NCBI RefSeq assembly: GCF_040549045.1
Contig: NZ_JBEWTB010000002.1
Location: forward strand, 1,395,501 to 1,459,500
Direction of reading: 5' to 3'
DNA: 64,000 nucleotides
Source: Endozoicomonas sp. NE40
GTDB taxonomy: Bacteria > Pseudomonadota > Gammaproteobacteria > Pseudomonadales > Endozoicomonadaceae
Below the pieces are notes generated by a model. That model did no database searches. It was not told where the DNA came from and worked only from the letters and a program-made list of their open reading frames with translations. Of this stretch, positions 42,575 through 51,548 are shown piece by piece. The position numbers and the translations under genes were made by a program. Each line of letters starts with the position of its first letter. The first letter of the stretch is position 1.

Positions 42575-43717
42575 ATGACTTCTGAAACCCTGAAACTCGC
42601 CATGGATTTGATCAGCCGTGCTTCCGTCACCCCGGAAGATAAAGGCTGTCAGGAACTGATGATCAGCCGGCTGGAACCTTTAGGGTTCAAAGTAGAACGA
42701 TTACGCTTTGGCGAGGTGGATAATATCTGGCTGCGCAAAGGCGACACCGGCCCTGTACTCGCCTTTGCCGGTCATACCGATGTGGTTCCCACAGGTCCTG
42801 AAGACAAATGGGGCAATCCACCCTTTTCCCCCATCATTGACGACGAAGGCATGCTCCACGGTCGTGGCGCTGCCGATATGAAAGGCAGCCTTGCCGCCAT
42901 GGTCACCGCCTGTGAAGCGTTTCTTCAGGAGTCTCCTGACCACGAAGGTTCCATCGCTTTTCTGATCACCAGTGATGAAGAAGGGCCGGCGAAAAATGGC
43001 ACCGTCAAGGTGATTGAACATCTGGAAGCCCGCCACGAAAAAATCGACTGGTGTATCGTTGGGGAGCCTTCCAGCACCAGTCTGGTGGGCGATGTGATCA
43101 AAAACGGCCGTCGCGGCTCCATGCACGGTCATCTGGTGATCAAGGGTATTCAGGGACACGTGGCCTACCCGCATCTGGCCAGGAATCCGGTACATGAAGT
43201 GGCAGTGGCACTGTCTGAGCTGACTGGCGAAGTCTGGGATAATGGCAACGAGTACTTTCCGCCCACCAGCTTCCAGATCTGGCATATTCAGGCGGGTGAA
43301 GGTGCCAGCAATGTTATTCCGGGCAAATGCGAGGTAAACTTCAACTTCCGCTTTTCCCCGGAAGTCTCTGCCGAACAGCTGCAACAACGCGTTCTGACCA
43401 TTCTGGATGCCCACAAACTGAACTATGACATTGAATGGCATATCAGTGGACAACCGTTCCTGACCCAGCCCGGCGCCCTGGTTAACGCCACCCGTGACGC
43501 GATCAGTGCGATTACCGGCAGGGCTACCGAACTGTCGACTTCCGGAGGAACGTCCGATGGTCGATTTATTGCGCCAACAGGTACCCAGGTGGTTGAACTG
43601 GGACCTGTGAACGCCACCATTCACAAAGTCAATGAGTGTGTTAAAGCGTCTGACCTTGATGATCTGAGCCGGATTTATCAGGGCATTCTGACCCGCTTGC
43701 TGACCAATAAGCATTAA
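42575..43717 (+). CDS. dapE: Succinyl-diaminopimelate desuccinylase
   Basis: DapE releases LL-diaminopimelate for lysine and peptidoglycan synthesis. The 380-residue M20 metallopeptidase fold shows zinc ligands in AFAGHTDVVP and GAADMKGSLAAM, catalytic Glu in TSDEEGPAKNGT, and GGTSDGRFIAPTGTQVVELGPVNATIHKVNE near the C-terminus. 85 bp after nth and 15 bp before the next small gene. Confidence 0.97.
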   Translation: MTSETLKLAMDLISRASVTPEDKGCQELMISRLEPLGFKVERLRFGEVDNIWLRKGDTGPVLAFAGHTDVVPTGPEDKWGNPPFSPIIDDEGMLHGRGAADMKGSLAAMVTACEAFLQESPDHEGSIAFLITSDEEGPAKNGTVKVIEHLEARHEKIDWCIVGEPSSTSLVGDVIKNGRRGSMHGHLVIKGIQGHVAYPHLARNPVHEVAVALSELTGEVWDNGNEYFPPTSFQIWHIQAGEGASNVIPGKCEVNFNFRFSPEVSAEQLQQRVLTILDAHKLNYDIEWHISGQPFLTQPGALVNATRDAISAITGRATELSTSGGTSDGRFIAPTGTQVVELGPVNATIHKVNECVKASDLDDLSRIYQGILTRLLTNKH

Positions 43718-43732
43718 CTGCTGACAACAGAT

Positions 43733-44119
43733 ATGACAACGCCTGATACGATTCAAGACATCGAAATTTATGCCAAAAACCTCAAACTGGCTGATATTCA
43801 GAGCTGGCTTGAAAGCTGTTTTTCCTCCATTGAAACCGTACAGAGCGGTAAAGTGGTTCACGATTTCATCCTGGATGGGCATATTCCCCTGATGATCGTC
43901 GAGAACGCCGTGGGCAAAGCCTGGACCAGCATCTGGTTCAAATCACCACAAACGCCCTGGTCTGATGACCGGGAGTGCGCCCGCAGCCTGCAGGCGTTTG
44001 CCCGGTGTCGGGTTCGTGCCAATGCGGCACCCTGGTCGGATGGTGAAGATATGGATGAATGGTGGCAGATCACAGAGTCCGGCGAAGAGGGAACCCTGTC
44101 CTGGCCGAATGCCGGGTAA
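43733..44119 (+). CDS. Conserved hypothetical protein downstream of dapE
   Basis: A 128-residue acidic, Trp-rich soluble protein (KAWTSIWFKSPQTPWSDDRECARSLQAFA, MDEWWQITESGEEG). Genes of this kind follow dapE in other gammaproteobacteria including Pseudomonas. No catalytic motif is apparent and its function is unknown. It starts 15 bp after dapE and is probably cotranscribed. Confidence 0.75.
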   Translation: MTTPDTIQDIEIYAKNLKLADIQSWLESCFSSIETVQSGKVVHDFILDGHIPLMIVENAVGKAWTSIWFKSPQTPWSDDRECARSLQAFARCRVRANAAPWSDGEDMDEWWQITESGEEGTLSWPNAG

Positions 44120-44126
44120 TACCTAA

Positions 44127-44183
44127 AGGGCATAAATACCCAGAGGGCATAAAGACGCGTAAGGAGTCATAGCCTTTATGCCC
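44127..44183. terminator. Inverted repeat after the dapE unit
   Basis: GGGCATAAA occurs twice as a direct repeat (44128-44136 and 44145-44153), and its complement TTTATGCCC is at 44175-44183; either copy can form the stem. It sits between convergent genes and may be a terminator. Confidence 0.45.
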
Positions 44184-44262
44184 TGTGGGGAGTAGCTATC
44201 GCAAGGGTTTATGGACAGTTTGTTAATGGCAGAATGTGCTGCTTAATTCTGCCAACTCATTA

Positions 44263-45306
44263 TCAAGACGCTGTATTCAAGCTTTTGCCCAGTTGTACCT
44301 TAAGCTTTTCATCAAGAGTCCTGAAATCCTGTTCCAGCATCTTGAGTTCTTTATCGAGGCCGGCCTGGCTTTTCCCCCCATAGCCTTCTTTTTCCACTGT
44401 TTTTTCTACTTCCAAAAAACGGAACTGCAGGTCTGTACTCTCGCTAATAAGCGCAGACGTTGCTTGGTTCCTGCTATGAAATTCAGCCCAAAAATTCTCA
44501 CAGGCATAAAAGCTGGATTTGACACTCTTATAGCGGCTTTGCAGAGTTTTTGGGTCAATCGGTTCGTTGGCTGTCGCTTTTGGCCAGAGGGAGGATGTCA
44601 ACCAGCTACCTAATGATGTTGCAGCCGAAGCCGCCTTTGGCACGAGATAAGAACCCATTGAGACAGCTAGCATCAGGGTGCTACTTTTTAAGCAGGCTTG
44701 TACATGAGGAGCAGAAAGTGAAGCGTAAGCGGTTGCCTCTCCAAAATCCTGCATCAACATTTTAGTTGGAAAGTATTCCACAAAATGTCCCGGGTACGAC
44801 GTTTTTGAAAATGCAGTTTGTGCGAAGTCGACACAGTTAAATGTGAGTGCCTGATAAATACAACCGGGGAGGTTCTTATTACAGGCATCTGCGTAATCCA
44901 TTACAAATTCTTCTATTTCCATGGCTTCTTCTTCCAAAAGAGGGAATGTCACTTTGGGCTTGCTCTCAAAGCCATTTTGACTCTTATAACTGTCGAATTC
45001 ATCACCAATGGCTCCCGGCAGTTTAGAAACAAGTATCTCTGGCAAAGCAGCATAGCCCGTTTTCATTTCTTCACTTTCATTAGGATAAAGGCCTGCTGCA
45101 ATAGCTACATCTCTCTCCTTATCCTCCAGCTTGATAAAACTATGATTATTAGCGAGATAAACGGACAGTTTGTATGGAGAGGCATCCGCTTTTGAAACAG
45201 CACGGCCATGAAAATTTATATTGTCCGGGGTTATTGTCCCGGTTTGATGACAGGAGGTACCCCCTGTCGTCACTATTGGCTGTTTTATTTGAGCTGTTGT
45301 AACCAT
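44263..45306 (-). CDS. Unrecognised protein with a His...Cys pair resembling permuted papain-like hydrolases
   Basis: I cannot name this 347-residue protein. Two segments, LANNHSFIKLEDKERDVAIAAGLYP (His55) and YQALTFNCVDFAQTAF (Cys158), follow the pattern GHxFIxLxx...GFYP / NCxxFA seen in permuted NlpC/P60-type cysteine hydrolases of bacterial toxins; this is pattern recognition only. Residues 207-240 are hydrophobic and could be a membrane segment. The C-terminus (about 285-345) is a coiled-coil. No signal peptide. It is near the plsB fragment and other orphans, in an AT-rich stretch. Confidence 0.6.
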   Translation of the reverse strand: MVTTAQIKQPIVTTGGTSCHQTGTITPDNINFHGRAVSKADASPYKLSVYLANNHSFIKLEDKERDVAIAAGLYPNESEEMKTGYAALPEILVSKLPGAIGDEFDSYKSQNGFESKPKVTFPLLEEEAMEIEEFVMDYADACNKNLPGCIYQALTFNCVDFAQTAFSKTSYPGHFVEYFPTKMLMQDFGEATAYASLSAPHVQACLKSSTLMLAVSMGSYLVPKAASAATSLGSWLTSSLWPKATANEPIDPKTLQSRYKSVKSSFYACENFWAEFHSRNQATSALISESTDLQFRFLEVEKTVEKEGYGGKSQAGLDKELKMLEQDFRTLDEKLKVQLGKSLNTAS

Positions 45307-45807
45307 GCTCTCTCCTCCCTGATCACATTAATTTATTTATGCACCAAGGTTACTGTTTTGATCATGATTTATTAATAACAGGTTGGTTAGGTATTTTAAC
45401 GGGCAGATTAAGGCCTCAGACTCCACTATCTGCCACTTTGCATAAACTACTCGTACTGGTGACAAGACCTGCGGTTCAGAACAACAGGGCAATTGCATCA
45501 ATTTGAAAACCTGAAGGAGACTTCGTTGTAAACTCGCTCCGTCATTTTCTCAGAGCAAAAAATTCGCATGGAAGCACGTAGTACCAGACCCACGTTGCCC
45601 GGGTATGTGTGATCACAACCTGCTCGATATACTCATCATCACCGTATGTGCTGTCATAGGAGCCGATGAGTGGCAAAAGTTCTCTGCGCGCCAATGCGTT
45701 TTTCTTCACCACCGGTGATGAAAATTTTATTTCCATAGAGAAAAAACTGACTACACTTCCAGCTCCCTGAAAGCTCTGTCATACAAATAGCAGAAAGGAG
45801 CTGAAAA
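45307..45807. other. 501-bp region between orphan genes
   Basis: Contains a fragment similar to the plsB 5' end (45438-45482) and a 64-codon minus-strand frame at 45542-45736 (starting MEIKFSSPVVKK) with no ribosome site and no recognised domain, which I do not trust as a gene. A+T-rich otherwise. Confidence 0.5.
45438..45482 (+). pseudogene. Fragment of the plsB 5' coding region
   Basis: This 45-bp stretch matches plsB codons 15-29 (47402-47446) at 41 of 45 positions by my alignment, in the same orientation, reading LHKLLVLVTRPAVQN against LRKLLALVTRPTVQN. Similarity is lost on the right after CAGAAC. It looks like a leftover from duplication of the plsB start when the following orphan gene entered. 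Confidence 0.6.
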
Positions 45808-47184
45808 GTGTTGAATGGAAAAATACCCGGCTCCCGGAGCTGTTTAATTCTGCTGCTGCCACTTTTCAGCCTACTCTTTCAGCCTTTGCTTTTTGCAGAG
45901 CCACCTGCGCCCCTTGCTGCCCCTTATCAGTCCTTCAATCCTATTGAAGTTTCATGCCTGACCACAATGCTGCCTCCTGAACTCACAGACCAGGAGCTGC
46001 CCTCTCTCTTTTCTCATTACCCGGTTCATAGTGAAGACCCGAAATCCGGTTACACGCTTCATGAGTGCAGGTTCCATTTTTTGCCGGGGTTCCGAAGTGC
46101 TGTTGCCACGATTCTGTCTATTGGTCTCTCCTCTGGCGAAAGCCTTTCAGCAACGCGGCAGATGATCAGGCAGGTTGCATTGATGTTTATGGCTCTGGTG
46201 CTTTACCAGGCCGCTGTCACCCAGCCTTCTGACATGACCAGTCAGCACCCGTCAAACCACGCTTATTGCTATTCCAGCGGATCAGACTCAAACTGCCCTA
46301 CCGGCCATTGCACACTGATATCTCTGTGCCAGAGGCACCCCTGTCATCAGGATGGTGGTGACGATAATAACCCGGACTCTGACCACACTTATAATCCAAC
46401 AGAATACTGCCCCAAATGCGGTACGACACCCTGTCGTGAAGCCTACCCCAGAAGCTGGGTTGCCTTGCTTGATTTTGATTATGAATGGCTGTTTAAAGAT
46501 GAGGAGATTGTTGATGTAGTGTCCATTGACACGCTTCCCACATCTGATGATCTTACGGTATCCACTCGTCTTGAACTTGAGTCACTGCTTTGCACAGAGG
46601 AAGAGTTTATCGGTATTGAGTCCATGGACATATTTCCTGACTGGGAGCCATTCAGAAATTTTGAAAGTAACCTTGTTGAATCAGCTTGTAGTAGTGGAGA
46701 AACCAGTAACAGTGAGGAATCCAGTGACAGTAAAGAAACCAGTAGCAGTGAAGAACCCAGTGACAGTGAAGAGATCAGTGAAAATGAAGAGGTCCGGATC
46801 GATGATAACTATTCACCAGAACCGAATAACCGGATAACAAGAGGCACTTCCCGCAACCGCTCCAGATTGCTGTTGCTTCCTTTTTTATGGCATCTCGTTA
46901 ATAGCGGTGAACATCCGGATATTGTTAACTGGAGCGATAAAAAAACGGGGCTGTTCCATGTTCGCAATACTTTCGAATTTTCCAGATTATGGAATATTCA
47001 TAAGGGGAACAAAAAAAACAAGGTATGCTATGACAATCTGTCCAGATCAATGCGCCTTCTGCAGAAGCGTAAAGGACTTGTCCCTCTGGAAACACCGAAA
47101 AGGTGTCATTTTCGGTTTGATCTAAAGCACCGGGACGTTTTAAACCTAAAGTCTCAGTCCCGTCAGACGTCGAATCAAGACTAA
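45808..47184 (+). CDS. Secreted orphan protein with Cys-rich segment and acidic Ser/Glu repeats
   Basis: A 458-residue protein of unknown function. Residues 1-30 form a signal peptide (LILLLPLFSLLFQPLLFA). A second hydrophobic stretch is at about 118-136. Residues 150-210 are Cys/His-rich and include CPKCGTTPC, a possible metal-binding knuckle. Residues 294-328 are an acidic low-complexity tract of Ser-Glu/Asp units (SSEEPSDSEEISENEE). The C-terminus is basic. Located directly upstream of plsB, between it and the plsB fragment. Likely exported; possibly lineage-specific. Confidence 0.7.
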   Translation: MLNGKIPGSRSCLILLLPLFSLLFQPLLFAEPPAPLAAPYQSFNPIEVSCLTTMLPPELTDQELPSLFSHYPVHSEDPKSGYTLHECRFHFLPGFRSAVATILSIGLSSGESLSATRQMIRQVALMFMALVLYQAAVTQPSDMTSQHPSNHAYCYSSGSDSNCPTGHCTLISLCQRHPCHQDGGDDNNPDSDHTYNPTEYCPKCGTTPCREAYPRSWVALLDFDYEWLFKDEEIVDVVSIDTLPTSDDLTVSTRLELESLLCTEEEFIGIESMDIFPDWEPFRNFESNLVESACSSGETSNSEESSDSKETSSSEEPSDSEEISENEEVRIDDNYSPEPNNRITRGTSRNRSRLLLLPFLWHLVNSGEHPDIVNWSDKKTGLFHVRNTFEFSRLWNIHKGNKKNKVCYDNLSRSMRLLQKRKGLVPLETPKRCHFRFDLKHRDVLNLKSQSRQTSNQD

Positions 47185-47359
47185 AGTCCGACCAAACAGC
47201 CATAAATGCATTCCCATGATAATTACCAACAAAGGAATTGATCTGCCGCTTTGCGTCATCAAACACAATCAAGCTAAAATCACGCCGTTTGCAAAGGTGC
47301 GCTACTTTACCACCTTTCACCCGACCTAATTCATCTGTTTTGCAGGCTATAGCCATTCC

Positions 47360-49849
47360 ATGCATAAACCCATTACACTCAGCCGCTATGTTTTTCACAG
47401 TTTGCGTAAACTGCTCGCACTGGTGACAAGACCTACGGTTCAGAACGATAGCGCTGAAGCCCTTGGCCTTCAGCCTGACAAGCCGGTTTGTTACGTTCTG
47501 CGCAACCGCTCCCTGTCTGATCTGCTGATACTGGAGAGCGTCTGCCGGAAAGCCGGTCTGCCCCGCCCTTACGCTTACATTGATGCCGATGCCCGGGAGG
47601 GCGACCGCGCTCACTTCTTCCTGACCCGGCAGGAAGGCCTTATTTTACAACGAGAACGCCCAAAGCACTCCAACACTCTGGAAAACCTGCTGAAACAGGT
47701 AGAAGAACAGGAAGGCAGTGACGTTCAGCTGGTTCCTGTCAGCGTGTTCTGGGGAAGAGCCCCGGACAAAGAACATTCAGCCCTTAAACTGCTGTTCGAC
47801 TGGAATTTCAGCCTGGGTGGTCGATTTCGCAAGTTTATTGCCATCCTGCTGCATGGCCGCCATTCCATGGTGCACTTCAATCCAGCCATGTCTCTGCGCG
47901 AGATTGTTGATGAAGGCCAGGATCACCCGCGAACCCTGCGCAAAGTTGGCCGGATACTGAGAGTTCATTTTCGCCAGCTGCGCGAGTCGGTGATAGGCCC
48001 CGACCTGTCGCACCGTCGCAACCTGGTCAATACCCTGATCCATACACCACAGATTCGTCAGGCCATTGAAGCAGAAGCTGCGGCCCACGACATTACACTG
48101 GTAGAGGCAGAGCAGAAAGCCCGCACCTATGCCAATGAAATCGCGTCAGACTATTCTTATCCGGTGCTGCGCTTTCTGGATATCCTGCTGACCTGGTTCT
48201 GGAATAAACAATACGACGGCGTTTCCATTAACAATGTCGAAAAGATCCGTGACCTGGCTCAGACCCACAGTATTGTGTATGTACCCTGTCATCGCAGCCA
48301 CATTGATTACCTGCTGCTGTCGTATGTTTTGTACTATGAAGGTCTCACACCCCCGCATGTTGCCGCAGGCATCAACCTGAATATGCCGGTGGTAGGCACC
48401 ATTCTGCGTAAAAGCGGTGCTTTCTTTATGCGCCGGACCTTCCGGGGCAACCCGTTGTACAGCAACGTGTTCCATGAATACATGCACACGCTGTCGACGA
48501 AAGGTTTCCCGATTGAATACTTTGTGGAAGGTGGTCGTTCCCGCACCGGCCGCACCCTGAACCCGAAAACCGGTATGTTGTCGATCAGTATGCGCAGCTA
48601 TATTCGCGACAACCGCAAACCCGTGACCTTTGTGCCAGTGTATATCGGTTACGAAAAATTGCTGGAGGTGAAAACCTATCTTGGAGAACTGCGTGGCAAG
48701 TCCAAGAAAAAAGAATCTCCTTTTGACGTATTCACAACGCTGACCGCACTTAAAGACCAGTTCGGTAAAGCCTGGCTGAACTTTGGTGAACCGATTGACC
48801 TGGGAACCATGCTGGACAAAGACGTACCGGGCTGGGAAAGCCACTCTTCTGCCAGCGAAAAACCGGCCTGGCTGAAAGATGCCACCAATCAGCTGGCTTT
48901 TAATATCGCCAGTGGCATCAACTCCGCAGCCGTCCTGAACCCGATCAATATGGTGGCGATGGCTCTGCTGTCTTCTCCGAGGCATGCGCTGGGCGAGCAA
49001 GAGCTGGTTCTGTTGCTGGACACCTACTGTCGAATCATGAGCCAGTGTCCATACAGTTCAAAAACCGTAATGACCGACCTCGACGGTCACGCCATGCTGC
49101 GTTATGCGGAAAAACTGAACGTTGTCACCAAAATCAGCGACTCCCTGGGCGACGTGTACGCTCTGGAAGAAAAAACCGCCGTCGCCATGACGTATTATCG
49201 CAACAACGTGTTGCACATGTTTGCCGTGCCATCGTTGCTGTGCTGTCTGTTTGTTAACAACGATCGATTGACCCTGCGCGAAATTTACCGCGTCTGCACG
49301 ATTCTGTACCCCTATCTGAAAGCAGAGTTGTTCCTGCACTGGAGTGAACAGGGCTTTATGCGGGTGGTGCGCAAGTGGCTGAACACCCTGCTGGACGAAG
49401 GGCTGATTACCGTTGACAGCGACAAGGTCTTCTATCAGCCAGAACAGAGTTCTGCCAAATATGTGATGCTGACCGTGTTGTCCCGCGCCATCTCCCAGAC
49501 CATTGAGCGTTTCTATATGGTCATCAGTCTGCTGATCAGCAATGGCAGTGGTTCCATTGAGCAGGAGACCCTTGAAAACCAGAGTCGCGACCTGGCTCAG
49601 CGCCTGTCTATTATTCACGGCCTGAATGCGCCGGAGTTCTTTGATAAAGCCCTTTTCAAAGGCTTTATCGAGCAGCTGCGCCTGAACGGTGTACTGGACA
49701 TCTGCCAGACCAACAAGCTGAACTTTGGCGAAGACGTTGTAAGGGTGGCTGAAGAAGCCTTCAAGGTACTGACCAGCGAAGTGCGCCACAGCATTCTACA
49801 AACCACGAAAAGCCAGCCAGCGCCTATTCCGGAGCCCGGGGAGGAATAA
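47360..49849 (+). CDS. plsB: Glycerol-3-phosphate acyltransferase PlsB
   Basis: PlsB transfers an acyl chain to position 1 of glycerol-3-phosphate at the inner membrane, starting phospholipid synthesis. The 829-residue protein (807 in E. coli) contains the acyltransferase blocks HRSHIDY (HX4D catalytic motif), GTILRKSGAFFMRRTFRGNPLY, FVEGGRSRTGRTLNPKTGML and VTFVPVYIGYEKL, plus a long N-terminal and C-terminal region. The ATG at 47360 (MHKPITLSRYVFHS) is used; its 5' end is partly duplicated upstream. Confidence 0.97.
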   Translation: MHKPITLSRYVFHSLRKLLALVTRPTVQNDSAEALGLQPDKPVCYVLRNRSLSDLLILESVCRKAGLPRPYAYIDADAREGDRAHFFLTRQEGLILQRERPKHSNTLENLLKQVEEQEGSDVQLVPVSVFWGRAPDKEHSALKLLFDWNFSLGGRFRKFIAILLHGRHSMVHFNPAMSLREIVDEGQDHPRTLRKVGRILRVHFRQLRESVIGPDLSHRRNLVNTLIHTPQIRQAIEAEAAAHDITLVEAEQKARTYANEIASDYSYPVLRFLDILLTWFWNKQYDGVSINNVEKIRDLAQTHSIVYVPCHRSHIDYLLLSYVLYYEGLTPPHVAAGINLNMPVVGTILRKSGAFFMRRTFRGNPLYSNVFHEYMHTLSTKGFPIEYFVEGGRSRTGRTLNPKTGMLSISMRSYIRDNRKPVTFVPVYIGYEKLLEVKTYLGELRGKSKKKESPFDVFTTLTALKDQFGKAWLNFGEPIDLGTMLDKDVPGWESHSSASEKPAWLKDATNQLAFNIASGINSAAVLNPINMVAMALLSSPRHALGEQELVLLLDTYCRIMSQCPYSSKTVMTDLDGHAMLRYAEKLNVVTKISDSLGDVYALEEKTAVAMTYYRNNVLHMFAVPSLLCCLFVNNDRLTLREIYRVCTILYPYLKAELFLHWSEQGFMRVVRKWLNTLLDEGLITVDSDKVFYQPEQSSAKYVMLTVLSRAISQTIERFYMVISLLISNGSGSIEQETLENQSRDLAQRLSIIHGLNAPEFFDKALFKGFIEQLRLNGVLDICQTNKLNFGEDVVRVAEEAFKVLTSEVRHSILQTTKSQPAPIPEPGEE

Positions 49850-49860
49850 ATCATAGAAAG

Positions 49861-49891
49861 GCTCAGGGTTTTAAAAGCAAAAGCCCTGAGC
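49861..49891. terminator. Hairpin between plsB and the PAN-phosphodiesterase gene
   Basis: GCTCAGGG (49861-49868) pairs with CCCTGAGC (49884-49891), extended by an inner TTTT/AAAA. It lies 12 bp after the plsB stop between convergent genes. Confidence 0.7.
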
Positions 49892-49914
49892 TGACTTCTA
49901 TCGTGACACAGCTA

Positions 49915-51357
49915 TCAGTAACCGCAGGCAGGATGCCTGCTCCCAGCGGTCTGATAATCCAATCCCAGAAAATCAATAATATGGGGAGCTGCACTATCAA
50001 CCTGAGTCATACCCTGATTGTTCAGGTTACCCAGACAATAAGCCGGTACAGCAGGGTTACTGTAGTTGTTGTTCAAAATAACAAAGGTATTTCGTTCCTC
50101 TGCGCTCTGACCTCCATGCCCGCTACCCAGCCCGCCATGATCCGATGTCACAACAATTAACCATTCTTCACTGGCATAATTCGGACGACTGCTGAGGGCG
50201 TTAAGCACCTGACCAATTTGCTGGTCTTCCTTCTCTATGGCTGCTTGATAATAGGCACTGTCAGGGTCATAGCTGCTGGTGTGAATATCAATGTTATGAA
50301 GATAGTAAAAAATGGCTGAAGGCGCATGCTCCCAGCTCAACCATTCAATCACCTTGTCCGTTGCCTGTTGCGAATCCTTATTATTGTTGCCGTAAACATA
50401 GTCGACATTTTCCGGCAGTAAATTCGTCGTCAGGTTAACCCAGTCTGCTACCACGGCACTGGTTGCTGTCGGATAACTTTGTCTGATCAGGTCGAACACA
50501 TGAGGTTTTCCAAGCTTCAGGCTGGTGCTGTTTGAGGTGATACCATGATCATCATCCCAGTAGCCGGTAAAAACGCTGGCCCAACCAGGTCCACTGACCG
50601 TCACCTGCTGACCTCCCGCCAGAACATTATCATGAAACGCACCGCCTTCGATCAGGGCATCCATGTTTGGGGTTTCAGCGCAGCTGTTACACTGAATGCT
50701 GTCACCACGCAGTCCGTCAAGACCAATCAACAGCACATGCTTGTTACCAGGAATCGGATTAGCCGGAGCCTCGCCACTGATTCTGCTGTAATGGTTATAC
50801 GGGTTATTGGGGTAATCTGTTTTCAGGTCTCCGACATCTGTGGCCCTTTTATCACTGAGGTCACAGGCTTTAGCCTCTTTATAGTAATCAAACGACTGAC
50901 ACCAGTAGGACCGGTTGGCTCCCGTACAGGCTTCAGCACACTGTTCCGGAGTCACCTGCGTCAGGTGCTCATTGTTATGACCATAAATGGCCGCATTCGG
51001 TGTCTGGATAAAACTATCAATCGGGTTGCTGATCAGAGAATAATGATCATAAGGGTTACCGGGATAATTGGTTTTAAGCCCTCCCACACCCTGTGCATTT
51101 TTATTGCTCAGGTCGCACTTGTTACTACCTTTATAATAATCAAACGACACACACCACTGAGAGCGGGATGAGTCCAGACAACTCGCTGCACACTGATCCG
51201 GGGAAACATTCGACAGCTGTTCAATGTTATGTCCGGATATAGCGGCATTCGCTGTAACAGTAAACCGATCCAGAGGTACAGCGAAAGCCAGAGAGCTGGA
51301 TAGAAAAAGTACTGCAAGAAGTGCAGTCAGTCCAGATTGATTCATTTGATCCCCCAA
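49915..51357 (-). CDS. Secreted protein with two PAN/apple-like domains and an alkaline-phosphatase-superfamily phosphodiesterase domain
   Basis: The 480-residue protein has a signal peptide ending SLAFA-VPL (cleavage near residue 26), two tandem PAN/apple-like repeats (about 31-108 and 113-193; each ends NPY(D/N)HYS(L/R)IS and holds paired Cys, for example CAASC...WCVSFDYYKGSNKCDLS), and a C-terminal nucleotide pyrophosphatase/phosphodiesterase-like domain (206-470). Metal and nucleophile residues visible: Asp213 in GLDGLRGD, Ser255 in VSGPGWASVFTG, Asp357/His359, Asp406/His407 in TSDHGG and His414. The architecture is rare in bacteria and resembles eukaryotic ectoenzymes. It follows plsB in convergent orientation. 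Probable secreted nucleotide or phosphodiester hydrolase; substrate unknown. Confidence 0.85.
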   Translation of the reverse strand: MGDQMNQSGLTALLAVLFLSSSLAFAVPLDRFTVTANAAISGHNIEQLSNVSPDQCAASCLDSSRSQWCVSFDYYKGSNKCDLSNKNAQGVGGLKTNYPGNPYDHYSLISNPIDSFIQTPNAAIYGHNNEHLTQVTPEQCAEACTGANRSYWCQSFDYYKEAKACDLSDKRATDVGDLKTDYPNNPYNHYSRISGEAPANPIPGNKHVLLIGLDGLRGDSIQCNSCAETPNMDALIEGGAFHDNVLAGGQQVTVSGPGWASVFTGYWDDDHGITSNSTSLKLGKPHVFDLIRQSYPTATSAVVADWVNLTTNLLPENVDYVYGNNNKDSQQATDKVIEWLSWEHAPSAIFYYLHNIDIHTSSYDPDSAYYQAAIEKEDQQIGQVLNALSSRPNYASEEWLIVVTSDHGGLGSGHGGQSAEERNTFVILNNNYSNPAVPAYCLGNLNNQGMTQVDSAAPHIIDFLGLDYQTAGSRHPACGY

Positions 51358-51548
51358 AGAGTTAAGCTCGATTAGAACTCATCATTTTCTTTGAAGGTCG
51401 TGACAGCTTTATGTCCAAACGGTAACCAGTTCATGGCATTACTGTGACAGCATCCGTAAGGAAATAAAGTCTGGACAGGGAAAGGCCCTCAGCCGAAAAA
51501 GCGTGCAGTTTGCCAATGGCCTGCACTACACGCCTTAACTATGCCAAT

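Noticed and set aside
45542..45736. 64-codon minus-strand frame
   Set aside because: No ribosome site, no recognised domain, in a region with an insertion scar; kept only as a note.
46695..46795. Possible CRISPR-like repeat from the regular acidic tract
   Set aside because: The repeats are short, imperfect and in frame with a protein; there are no unique spacers or cas genes.
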